From Polynucleobacter sp. AP-Latsch-80-C2 (GTDB taxonomy: Bacteria > Pseudomonadota > Gammaproteobacteria > Burkholderiales > Burkholderiaceae): a DNA stretch of 64,000 nucleotides. The stretch covers positions 186,001 to 250,000 of the forward strand of contig NZ_JACVOY010000002.1 of the NCBI RefSeq assembly GCF_018882185.1, in the 5' to 3' direction. Position 1 is the stretch's first letter, and each line of letters opens with the position of its first letter. Made by a program: the position numbers and the translations under genes. The notes beneath the pieces are model-generated. The model did no database searches. It was not told where the DNA came from and saw only the letters and a list, made by a program, of their open reading frames with translations. Below are positions 57,463 through 64,000 of the stretch, piece after piece.

Positions 57463-58761
57463 ATGGTCCCACATCTCATCACTGCCCTTAGCGGCCCTTT
57501 GCTCGAATTAGAGTCAAAGGTACTAGAAGCAACCCCAACAATTGAGCGCTGGTTTAGGCTGGAGTGGCAAGAGCACACCCCACCGTTTTATTGCTCGGTT
57601 GATCTGCGCAACTCTGGCTTTAAATTAGCCCCGGTTGATACCAATTTATTTCCAGGTGGTTTTAATAACTTATCGCCACAAATGTTGCCTTTGGCTGTGC
57701 AAGCTGCAATGGCTGCGATTGAGAAGATCTGCCCGGAAGCTAAAAACTTACTACTCATACCAGAGCGTCACACGCGCAATACCTTTTATCTGCAAAATAT
57801 TGCACGCTTATCCTCGATCTTGCGTCAAGCGGGTTTGAATGTACGCCTGGGTACGTTCTCTGAAGAAATTAAAAAGCCTACATGGATTGAATTGCCTGAC
57901 GGCAATCGACTCTTGATGGAGCCTTTATCCCGCTTAGGTTTAAAGAAGCAGCGTTTGGGTTTAAAAGATTTTGATCCTTGCTCTATTTTGTTAAATAACG
58001 ATTTATCTGCTGGCATTCCTCCGATTCTGGAAAATATTCATGAGCAATATTTATTACCAGGATTGCATGCAGGCTGGCACATGCGCCGTAAATCAAATCA
58101 TTTTGCTGCCTATGATGAAGTAGCTAAGAAGTTTGCAAAAGTCGTCGATATTGATCCTTGGATGATCAACCCGTATTTTGCTAGCTGCTCCAATGTAAAT
58201 TTTCATGAGCGTAAAGGCGAGGAAGAGTTGCAGGCCGCCGTTGAGCAGGTCTTGAAAAAGACGGCCAAGAAATATCGCGAATATGGCATTAAAGAAAAGC
58301 CTTATTCAGTAGTGAAGGCAGACGCTGGCACTTATGGCATGGGTGTGATGGTGGTCAATGACCCCGCGCAGCTAAAGGGCCTGAACCGTAAAGACCGCAA
58401 CAAAATGAGCGTGGTTAAGGAAGGTCTTGAGGTCAGTGATGTCTTGATTCAAGAGGGTGTTTATACCTTTGAAAAAGTCAATGAAGCGGTAGCAGAGCCA
58501 GTGGTTTATATGATTGATCGCTATGTCATCGGTGGCTTCTATCGCGTACATACGGATCGTGGCCCTGATGAAAATCTCAATGCCCCTGGTATGCACTTTG
58601 TGCCTTTGGCTTTTGAGCAAAACTCAATGCCGGATATGAGTGCTAAGCCAGGTAGCGCAGCGCCTAACCGTTTCTATTTGTATGGCGTGGTTGCGCGTTT
58701 GGCATTGCTTGCAGCTTCATTGGAGCTTGAGCGTACCGATCCTGATGCTGAGCCCGTTTAA
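57463..58761 (+). CDS. gshA: Glutamate-cysteine ligase (betaproteobacterial/ferrooxidans type)
   Basis: This enzyme makes gamma-glutamylcysteine, the first step of glutathione synthesis. The 432-residue protein belongs to the lineage-specific group distinct from E. coli GshA: VDLRNSGFKLAPVDTNLFPGGFNNL near residue 47, LLIPERHTRNTFYLQNI, and KADAGTYGMGVMVV (ATP-grasp-like) near residue 285 are its marks. gshB follows after 28 bases. A -10-like TACAAT lies only a few bases before the start, hinting at a very short leader. Confidence 0.92.
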   Translation: MVPHLITALSGPLLELESKVLEATPTIERWFRLEWQEHTPPFYCSVDLRNSGFKLAPVDTNLFPGGFNNLSPQMLPLAVQAAMAAIEKICPEAKNLLLIPERHTRNTFYLQNIARLSSILRQAGLNVRLGTFSEEIKKPTWIELPDGNRLLMEPLSRLGLKKQRLGLKDFDPCSILLNNDLSAGIPPILENIHEQYLLPGLHAGWHMRRKSNHFAAYDEVAKKFAKVVDIDPWMINPYFASCSNVNFHERKGEEELQAAVEQVLKKTAKKYREYGIKEKPYSVVKADAGTYGMGVMVVNDPAQLKGLNRKDRNKMSVVKEGLEVSDVLIQEGVYTFEKVNEAVAEPVVYMIDRYVIGGFYRVHTDRGPDENLNAPGMHFVPLAFEQNSMPDMSAKPGSAAPNRFYLYGVVARLALLAASLELERTDPDAEPV

Positions 58762-58789
58762 TTTAGAGTACATCGATATATAGGTCTTC

Positions 58790-59731
58790 ATGGATTTTTT
58801 ATTCATTGCCGATCCACTTGAATCATTTCAGATTCAAAAAGATTCCACCTTAGCAATGATGCGCGTGGCTCAAGAGGAAGGGCATCGTTTATGGTTTTGT
58901 CAGAGCCGCAATTTGTTGTGGAAAGATAATCTAGTTGTTGCAGATTGCCAATCATTAGTTGTTAAACCTAGTTCAACTTCTTGGTTTGAGTTGGGCAAGA
59001 TTGAGAGTCGCGCATTAAATAGTTTTTCAGCAGTGATGATGCGTACTGATCCACCATTTGATATTGAGTATCTCAATAGCACTTGGTTACTATCTGCTGC
59101 TGTTCGGCAAGGCGCAAAAGTATTTAACAATCCATCAGCAGTGCGCGACCACTCTGAAAAAATTTCGATTACTGAGTTCCCGGAATTTATTCCTCCTACT
59201 TTAATTACCCGTGAATTGAGTGCAGTTGAAACTTTTCACCAAGCCCATCGTGACATTGTCATTAAGCCCCTGGATGGTATGGGTGGCATGGGGGTCTTTA
59301 GAGTAGGGCCTGATGGCCTGAATTTAGCCAGTATTGTGGAAACCTTGGGTGAAAATGGCGCTAGAACCTTGATGGTGCAGCGCTTTCTGCCAGAGATTGC
59401 CCAAGGCGATAAACGCGTTCTATTGATTGGCGGTGAAGTGGTGCCTTTTGCCTTGGCTCGGATTCCTCAGGGTAGTGAGATTAGGGGAAATTTAGCCGCA
59501 GGCGGTAAGGGTGTTGCCATGGCTTTGAGTGATGCAGAAAAGAAGATTGCGCAATACCTTGCTCCCATACTGAATGAGCGTGGATTATTTTTGGTGGGGC
59601 TAGACCTCATTGGTGGTTTCGTAACCGAAATCAATGTCACTAGCCCAACCTGTTTTGTTGAAATTACTGATCAAAGCGGATTTGATGTTCCGCAGTTTTG
59701 GCTAACCAAGCTTGAAAAGGCGTTGTCATAA
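58790..59731 (+). CDS. gshB: Glutathione synthase
   Basis: GshB joins gamma-glutamylcysteine and glycine using ATP. The 313-residue ATP-grasp protein starts MDFLFIADPLESFQIQKDSTLAMM and shows VMMRTDPPFDIEYLNSTWLL, VFNNPSAVRDHSEKI, the ATP-site IVIKPLDGMGGMGVFR and GLDLIGGFVTEINVTSPT. The length is standard. It sits in a gshA-gshB operon. The EIIA gene starts one base after its stop. Confidence 0.96.
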   Translation: MDFLFIADPLESFQIQKDSTLAMMRVAQEEGHRLWFCQSRNLLWKDNLVVADCQSLVVKPSSTSWFELGKIESRALNSFSAVMMRTDPPFDIEYLNSTWLLSAAVRQGAKVFNNPSAVRDHSEKISITEFPEFIPPTLITRELSAVETFHQAHRDIVIKPLDGMGGMGVFRVGPDGLNLASIVETLGENGARTLMVQRFLPEIAQGDKRVLLIGGEVVPFALARIPQGSEIRGNLAAGGKGVAMALSDAEKKIAQYLAPILNERGLFLVGLDLIGGFVTEINVTSPTCFVEITDQSGFDVPQFWLTKLEKALS

Positions 59732-59732
59732 G

Positions 59733-60155
59733 ATGCCCGGAATCGTTATTGTTGCCCACACACCAGTTGCTAGTGCGATGTTGGGTTTTGCGGAGCATGC
59801 CTTCGGAGTTGTTCCTGAGCGTATTAGGGCTGTAGATATCCCTCCTTATGAGGATATTAAAGTGAGTTATGACCGCGTACTGGAGGCTGCCAAAGGCGTA
59901 AACAGTGGCAACGGAATATTGATTCTGACTGATGTGATGGGTGCTACACCTGCAAACGTAGCATCGAAGTTAGATACCCCTGGACCAAGTGTTGCATTGG
60001 GTAATGTCATTGTGTTGACCGGATTAAATTTACCCATGTTGTTGCGCTGTATTACTCATCGCGGTGATACGCTCGAAGAGTTAGCGCATAAGGCGCTTCA
60101 AGGTGGGCACCACGGAATCTTGCGTCTTGGCGCAAAAGTGAATGAATCAGATTAG
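59733..60155 (+). CDS. PTS EIIA component, mannose-type
   Basis: A 140-residue EIIA(Man) domain protein, MPGIVIVAHTPVASAMLGFAEHAFG, with the phosphoacceptor His9 in VAHTP. ILILTDVMGATPANVASKL and NLPMLLRCITHR are family features. It accepts phosphate from HPr (next gene). No IIB or IIC sugar components are here, so it is more likely part of a regulatory PTS, as known in betaproteobacteria, than a sugar uptake system. The ATG at 59733 is preferred over an in-frame ATG at 59712 inside gshB. Confidence 0.9.
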   Translation: MPGIVIVAHTPVASAMLGFAEHAFGVVPERIRAVDIPPYEDIKVSYDRVLEAAKGVNSGNGILILTDVMGATPANVASKLDTPGPSVALGNVIVLTGLNLPMLLRCITHRGDTLEELAHKALQGGHHGILRLGAKVNESD

Positions 60156-60169
60156 AGAAATCAATAAAT

Positions 60170-60439
60170 ATGCCTGTTGCTGAAATAGAAATTATTAACA
60201 AATTGGGCTTACATGCTCGTGCTTCTGCCAAGCTATCCCAATTAGCAGCTCAATTCCCTTGTGAAATACTGTTGTCACGGAATGGGCGTCAAATTAACGC
60301 TAAGAGCATTATGGGTGTGATGATGTTGGCTGCTGGCATTGGTAGCAAAGTGACGCTCGAGACGGTGGGTGATCAGGCAGATGAAGCAATGGCTGCATTG
60401 ACAGAATTAATTAACAACCGCTTTGGTGAAGGCGAGTAG
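60170..60439 (+). CDS. ptsH: Phosphocarrier protein HPr
   Basis: An 89-residue HPr with the active-site His16 in NKLGLHARASAKL and the conserved Ser segment INAKSIMGVMMLAAG. It relays phosphate from Enzyme I to the EIIA encoded just upstream. A Ser in the regulatory position could be phosphorylated by HPr kinase, if the organism has one; no hprK lies in the window. Enzyme I follows after two bases. Confidence 0.95.
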   Translation: MPVAEIEIINKLGLHARASAKLSQLAAQFPCEILLSRNGRQINAKSIMGVMMLAAGIGSKVTLETVGDQADEAMAALTELINNRFGEGE

Positions 60440-60441
60440 AG

Positions 60442-62193
60442 ATGACTTTTTCCTTGCACGGAATTCCAGTATCGAAAGGCATTGCCATTGGCAAAGCGGT
60501 ACTGATTTCGCGTGCAGCTTTAGAAGTTAGTCATTACCTAGTAGAGCCAGGAAAAGAAGAGGCGGAAGCACAGAAGTTGTTAGATGCTTTTGATCAGGTT
60601 CGCCAGGAACTAGAGCAGCTGCGTCTTGGTTTGCCAAAAGATGCGCCTCAAGAAATGGCTGCGTTTTTGGATGTACACGGCATGATATTGGCTGACCCAG
60701 CCTTAGCTGAAAAGCCGATCAAGTTAATCCGTACGCAGCGTTTAAATGCCGCATGGGCATTAACTACCGAATTAAATGACTTGCTGGAGCAGTTTGCAGA
60801 AATCGAAGACCCTTATTTAAAAGAGCGGGCCAACGATATTCGTCAAGTAGCTGAGAGAGTCATTAAAGCTTTAAATGCACAAAAGAAGGATGCCCTAGAA
60901 GAAGCCGCACTCTTATCTCCCAGTGATATTGGAGTGGATTCCATTGTGGTGGCCCACGATATTGCCCCGCACGATATGCTGCGCTTCAAAGATCATGCTT
61001 TCACTGGCTTTGTGACCGACTTGGGCGGCAAGACTTCGCATACTGCGATTGTGGCTCGCAGCATGGAGATTCCGGCGGTAGTGGGCGTGCGCCATGCTAG
61101 TGAAATGATTCGACACGGCGATTGGTTGGTCTTAGATGGTGAGCGTGGTGTTGTGGTCGTAGCTCCAGATGAGCAATTACTCTCTGAGTATCGCAAGCTC
61201 CAAGCGCTGGGTCTGAAAGAGGCGCGCAAACTACAGCAGTTAAAGCATTCCCCAACTGTTACAGCAGATCATGTTGAGATTGAACTATTTGCCAATATTG
61301 AGTTACCAGAAGATGCGGTTCAGGCGGTAGCTCTTGGTGCAGTCGGAGTTGGCTTATTTCGCTCTGAATTCTTATTCATGGATCGCAAGCAAGCGATGCC
61401 TGATGAGGAACAGCAATACCAGGAATATCGCAAAGTAGTCGATTTAATGCATGGCCTTCCTGTCAATATCAGAACGATTGACGTTGGCGCTGACAAGGCC
61501 TTGGGTGCTGGAGGAGATGTCTCACAGACAGGTACTTCCCCCTTGGGTTTACGGGCGATTCGTTGGTCTTTAACAGAGCCAGAAATCTTCTTAACGCAGT
61601 TAAGAGCAATTTTGCGTGCTTCGGCATATGGGCAAGCACGCATCATGATTCCGATGCTCGCACATGCTAAAGAAATTGATGAGACTTTTCGTTTGATCGA
61701 AAAAGCCAAACAGCAATTACACCAACGTGGTCAGTCTTTTAATCCCAATATTCAAGTTGGTGCCATGATCGAAATTCCGGCCGCTGCTTTGGTATTACCT
61801 TTATTTATTAATCGTTTTGATTTCTTGTCTATTGGTACGAATGATTTAATTCAGTACACCTTGGCAATTGATCGTGCTGACCATGCTGTCGCGCATCTCT
61901 ACGATCCCTTGCATCCTGCCATTTTGTATTTGCTCGATAGCATCATTACTCAGGCTAAGCGCGCAAATGTGCCGATTGCTGTTTGTGGCGAAATGGCTGG
62001 CGACCCTGCATTGACTAAGCTTTTGCTTGCTCTAGGCTTGACGGACTTTTCAATGCACTTTAGTCAGCTCTTGTTGGTAAAGCGCGAAATCTTGAAGGCG
62101 AACGTAGGGCTGTTGAAGGCGCGTATTTCTAGAGTGCTTAAGGCCTATGAGCCGGAGGATCAGGCTAAGGCTTTAGAGCGATTGTTCTCTTAG
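60442..62193 (+). CDS. ptsI: PTS Enzyme I (phosphoenolpyruvate-protein phosphotransferase)
   Basis: Enzyme I takes phosphate from phosphoenolpyruvate. The 583-residue protein has the HPr-binding N-terminal domain, the phosphohistidine motif GGKTSHTAIVARSMEIPAVVG near residue 200, the PEP-binding GVGLFRSEFLFMDR and RTIDVGADKALG, and IGTNDLIQYTLAIDR with VCGEMAGDP near the C-terminus. The length is slightly above the E. coli enzyme's 575. Last of gshA-gshB-EIIA-ptsH-ptsI; convergent with the MoeB-like gene. Confidence 0.97.
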   Translation: MTFSLHGIPVSKGIAIGKAVLISRAALEVSHYLVEPGKEEAEAQKLLDAFDQVRQELEQLRLGLPKDAPQEMAAFLDVHGMILADPALAEKPIKLIRTQRLNAAWALTTELNDLLEQFAEIEDPYLKERANDIRQVAERVIKALNAQKKDALEEAALLSPSDIGVDSIVVAHDIAPHDMLRFKDHAFTGFVTDLGGKTSHTAIVARSMEIPAVVGVRHASEMIRHGDWLVLDGERGVVVVAPDEQLLSEYRKLQALGLKEARKLQQLKHSPTVTADHVEIELFANIELPEDAVQAVALGAVGVGLFRSEFLFMDRKQAMPDEEQQYQEYRKVVDLMHGLPVNIRTIDVGADKALGAGGDVSQTGTSPLGLRAIRWSLTEPEIFLTQLRAILRASAYGQARIMIPMLAHAKEIDETFRLIEKAKQQLHQRGQSFNPNIQVGAMIEIPAAALVLPLFINRFDFLSIGTNDLIQYTLAIDRADHAVAHLYDPLHPAILYLLDSIITQAKRANVPIAVCGEMAGDPALTKLLLALGLTDFSMHFSQLLLVKREILKANVGLLKARISRVLKAYEPEDQAKALERLFS

Positions 62194-62196
62194 GCC

Positions 62197-62949
62197 TTAG
62201 TGGGCTTTTCCGCAGACCGGACAATCGGGGTTGCGAGTTATGCGAATCTCATCAATCTGGGTATTAAGTCCATTCCAAAGTAGTAAGCGACCTACCAGTG
62301 GCTCGCCAAAGCCAATGAGCACTTGCAGTGCTTGTGCAGCTTGCATGCTGCCAATAATTCCGACGAGTGGTGAAAATATGCCCATACTCGCGCAACTCAC
62401 TTCATCAAAAGATTCTTCTGGAGAAAAGATGCAGGCATAGCATGGTGATGCTGAGTTTCTTGGATCGAAGACGCTCATTTGTCCATCGAAGCGTATGGCG
62501 GATCCTGACACCAACGGCTTTTGATGTGCAACACAACGGGCATTAATCAGATGCCGAGTCGAAAAATTATCGGTGCAATCTAGTACGACATCTACACTGG
62601 GTAGTAGTTCATCCAGGAGCGCAGCTGTCGCTTTGGCTTCAATGGTTTCAATGTGAATACTGGAATTGAGGCTTTGTAAGAAACGTTTGCCAGAAGCCAC
62701 TTTGCTTTTGCCAACGCTAGTTTCAGAGTGCATGATTTGTCGCTGGAGATTGGTAATCTCAACAGCATCATGATCAATCAGGGTAATGTGCCCAACGCCT
62801 GCTGCTGCAAGGTAGGGGGCGACAGCGCTTCCTAAGCCACCTGCACCGATGACTAGGGCATGTGACTGCAATAGTTTTTCTTGGCCTGCTACATCAATTT
62901 CATCAAGGAGTAAGTGCCTTGAGTAGCGCAGTAACTGCTCATCATTCAT
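62197..62949 (-). CDS. MoeB/ThiF-type adenylyltransferase
   Basis: A 250-residue E1-like enzyme that adenylates the C-terminus of a small sulfur-carrier protein (MoaD or ThiS) for molybdopterin or thiamin synthesis. The ATP site is VIGAGGLGSAVAPYLAAAGVG; ITLIDHDAVEITNLQRQ, LDCTDNFSTRHLINARCV and the zinc cysteine pairs SPCYAC and DCPVCGKAH are present. Neighbours do not tell which carrier it serves. It lies 24 bases after the S41 protease on the same strand. Confidence 0.93.
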   Translation of the reverse strand: MNDEQLLRYSRHLLLDEIDVAGQEKLLQSHALVIGAGGLGSAVAPYLAAAGVGHITLIDHDAVEITNLQRQIMHSETSVGKSKVASGKRFLQSLNSSIHIETIEAKATAALLDELLPSVDVVLDCTDNFSTRHLINARCVAHQKPLVSGSAIRFDGQMSVFDPRNSASPCYACIFSPEESFDEVSCASMGIFSPLVGIIGSMQAAQALQVLIGFGEPLVGRLLLWNGLNTQIDEIRITRNPDCPVCGKAH

Positions 62950-62973
62950 GTGCAGGCTCGAGAATAAGTGGGT

Positions 62974-64000
62974 CTACTCCAGCTTAGATGAAGAGCGCTT
63001 CACCGGCTGACCATTAATAAAGGCAACTGCTTGAGAAAGCATGAAGTCATCAGCACTGCCTAATTCAGGAGGCTTCTTATTCTTTTCCTTCTCTTTTTCC
63101 TCTGGAGTTTTCTTGGCATTTTTTTCTTCAATGCGTTGCATCTCTTCAAGACGACGTTGCTCACGATCTTTAATCAGCTTATCTTCTGCTGATTGTTTAT
63201 TGCGTAAGTGCTTCTCACTATCGATCTCACGGGTAATCAGGACATCATCTGGATCCCCATCTTTATTTTGATCTACTGGGATATCCGGTTTAACACCAAA
63301 GGCCTGAATCGATTTGCCACTAGGAGTGTAGTAATAAGCAGTGGTGATCTTCAAAGCGGAATCATTGGTAAGCGGGCGTACCGTTTGTACGGAGCCTTTA
63401 CCAAAGGTGGTTTTACCAATGATGGTTGCTCGTTTGTAATCTTGTAAGGCTCCGGCAACAATCTCAGAGGCAGAGGCTGAGTAGGCGTTCACCAAAACTA
63501 CCATTGGGAGTTTTTTAAACATTTCTGGCACGCCGGCTAAGGGGTCTCCAGGCTCATTTAAGCGATACATCGCAGGCGTCGCATTAAATACTTGTTTGGA
63601 ATCAGGGGCTTGGCCTTTGGTACTCACAATCACTGAGTCAGGCGGTAGAAATGCCGCGGCAACGCCCACTGCGCCTTGCAAGAGGCCGCCACCATTATTG
63701 CGAAGGTCAAGGATGATGCCCTTAAGCTTTGGATTCTGGTTCGCAATCTCTGTGAGTTTTTTGGCGAGATCTGGAATAGTGCGCTCTTGAAAACTGGTGA
63801 CGCGAACCCATGCAATATCGTTATCCAAGATTTTGGTTTTAACGGATTGCACTTTAATTTCTGCGCGTGTGATAGTCACTGGGAAGCTACGTTCTTCACT
63901 CTTACGAAATACGGTTAAGGTAATTTTGGTGCCAGGTGTGCCGCGCATCGTGCGCACCGCTTTATCCAAAGACATTCCGCGAACAGGTTTGTCATCTAAG
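62974..64000 (-). CDS. S41-family C-terminal processing protease, 3' part (start outside window)
   Basis: The C-terminal 341 residues of a periplasmic carboxyl-terminal protease; the reading frame continues past base 64000. It begins within a PDZ domain (LDDKPVRGMSLDKAVRTMRGTPGT). Catalytic Ser appears in NAYSASASEIVAGAL and Lys in TTFGKGSVQTVRPL. A Glu/Lys-rich helical segment (about 63010-63200, EEMQRIEEKNAKKTPEEKEKEKNKK in part) is followed by a short globular end. These enzymes trim exported proteins. Followed by the MoeB-like gene. Confidence 0.92.
   Translation of the reverse strand, partial: LDDKPVRGMSLDKAVRTMRGTPGTKITLTVFRKSEERSFPVTITRAEIKVQSVKTKILDNDIAWVRVTSFQERTIPDLAKKLTEIANQNPKLKGIILDLRNNGGGLLQGAVGVAAAFLPPDSVIVSTKGQAPDSKQVFNATPAMYRLNEPGDPLAGVPEMFKKLPMVVLVNAYSASASEIVAGALQDYKRATIIGKTTFGKGSVQTVRPLTNDSALKITTAYYYTPSGKSIQAFGVKPDIPVDQNKDGDPDDVLITREIDSEKHLRNKQSAEDKLIKDREQRRLEEMQRIEEKNAKKTPEEKEKEKNKKPPELGSADDFMLSQAVAFINGQPVKRSSSKLE

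Overview
The window looks like the core chromosome of a small-genome, moderately AT-rich betaproteobacterium of the Burkholderiales, most probably Polynucleobacter or a close relative. This is inferred from gene content and order: cobW-dksA, slmA followed by metX-metW, argS-SPOR-dsbA, metK-ahcY-metF with an S-adenosylhomocysteine (SAH) riboswitch, a two-gene MetH, a PhaM granule protein, the 'ferrooxidans-type' gshA followed by gshB, and an incomplete EIIA-HPr-EI phosphotransferase chain. No rRNA, tRNA, insertion sequence, phage gene or CRISPR array was seen. Coding density is very high: no gap between genes exceeds 300 bases, and many neighbours overlap by 1-4 bases (ATGA or TAATG), indicating translational coupling.

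Layout. 0-6.4 kb: end of a COG0523/CobW metal chaperone, dksA, argB, slmA, metX-metW, an AmpG-like permease and exonuclease III. 6.4-10 kb: pyrE, then on the minus strand two lipid A-type acyltransferases and dapF. 10-14.3 kb: metK, SAH riboswitch, ahcY, metF and a 5-formyl-THF cyclo-ligase. 14.4-25.1 kb: lytic transglycosylase, an NDUFA9-like protein, CCA-adding enzyme, MidA-like methyltransferase, folM-like reductase, folB, ttcA, glmU and glmS. 25.2-31.1 kb: a complete RND efflux operon. 31.1-35.2 kb: GST, flavin reductase, a small lipoprotein, an AcuI-type oxidoreductase, an MBL hydrolase and PhaM. 35.2-42.4 kb: split metH, DUF1840, argS, SPOR protein and dsbA. 42.4-47.2 kb: a five-gene minus-strand lipid-modification/oxidative-stress operon. 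47.3-54.4 kb: heptose adenylyltransferase, coaX, birA, VanZ, ferredoxin, hydrolase, DUF493-lipB-lipA, a lipoprotein and ubiK. 54.6-57.4 kb: porin-glnK-amtB nitrogen cluster behind an NtrC-like operator and ending in tandem terminators. 57.5-64 kb: gshA-gshB, PTS genes, a MoeB/ThiF protein and the end of an S41 protease.

How the genes fit together. The window holds most of the methionine/SAM cycle: metX-metW (homoserine acylation), metF and metH1/metH2 (methyl supply and methionine synthesis), metK (SAM) and ahcY (SAH removal), with ahcY under an SAH riboswitch. Glutathione synthesis, glutathione peroxidase, GST, DsbA and the CFA-synthase-like operon form a redox and membrane-protection theme that would suit a sunlit freshwater habitat.

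The least routine signals are: the SAH riboswitch followed by two nested hairpins, one covering the ahcY ribosome binding site; a perfect 14-bp inverted repeat just before it; a DksA with only one zinc-finger cysteine next to a His-rich metal chaperone; a CCA enzyme without a recognisable HD motif; an RND adaptor with a long Trp/Lys-rich N-terminal extension; and an NtrC-like site upstream of a porin-glnK-amtB cluster. No wholly new defence or biosynthetic system was recognised.
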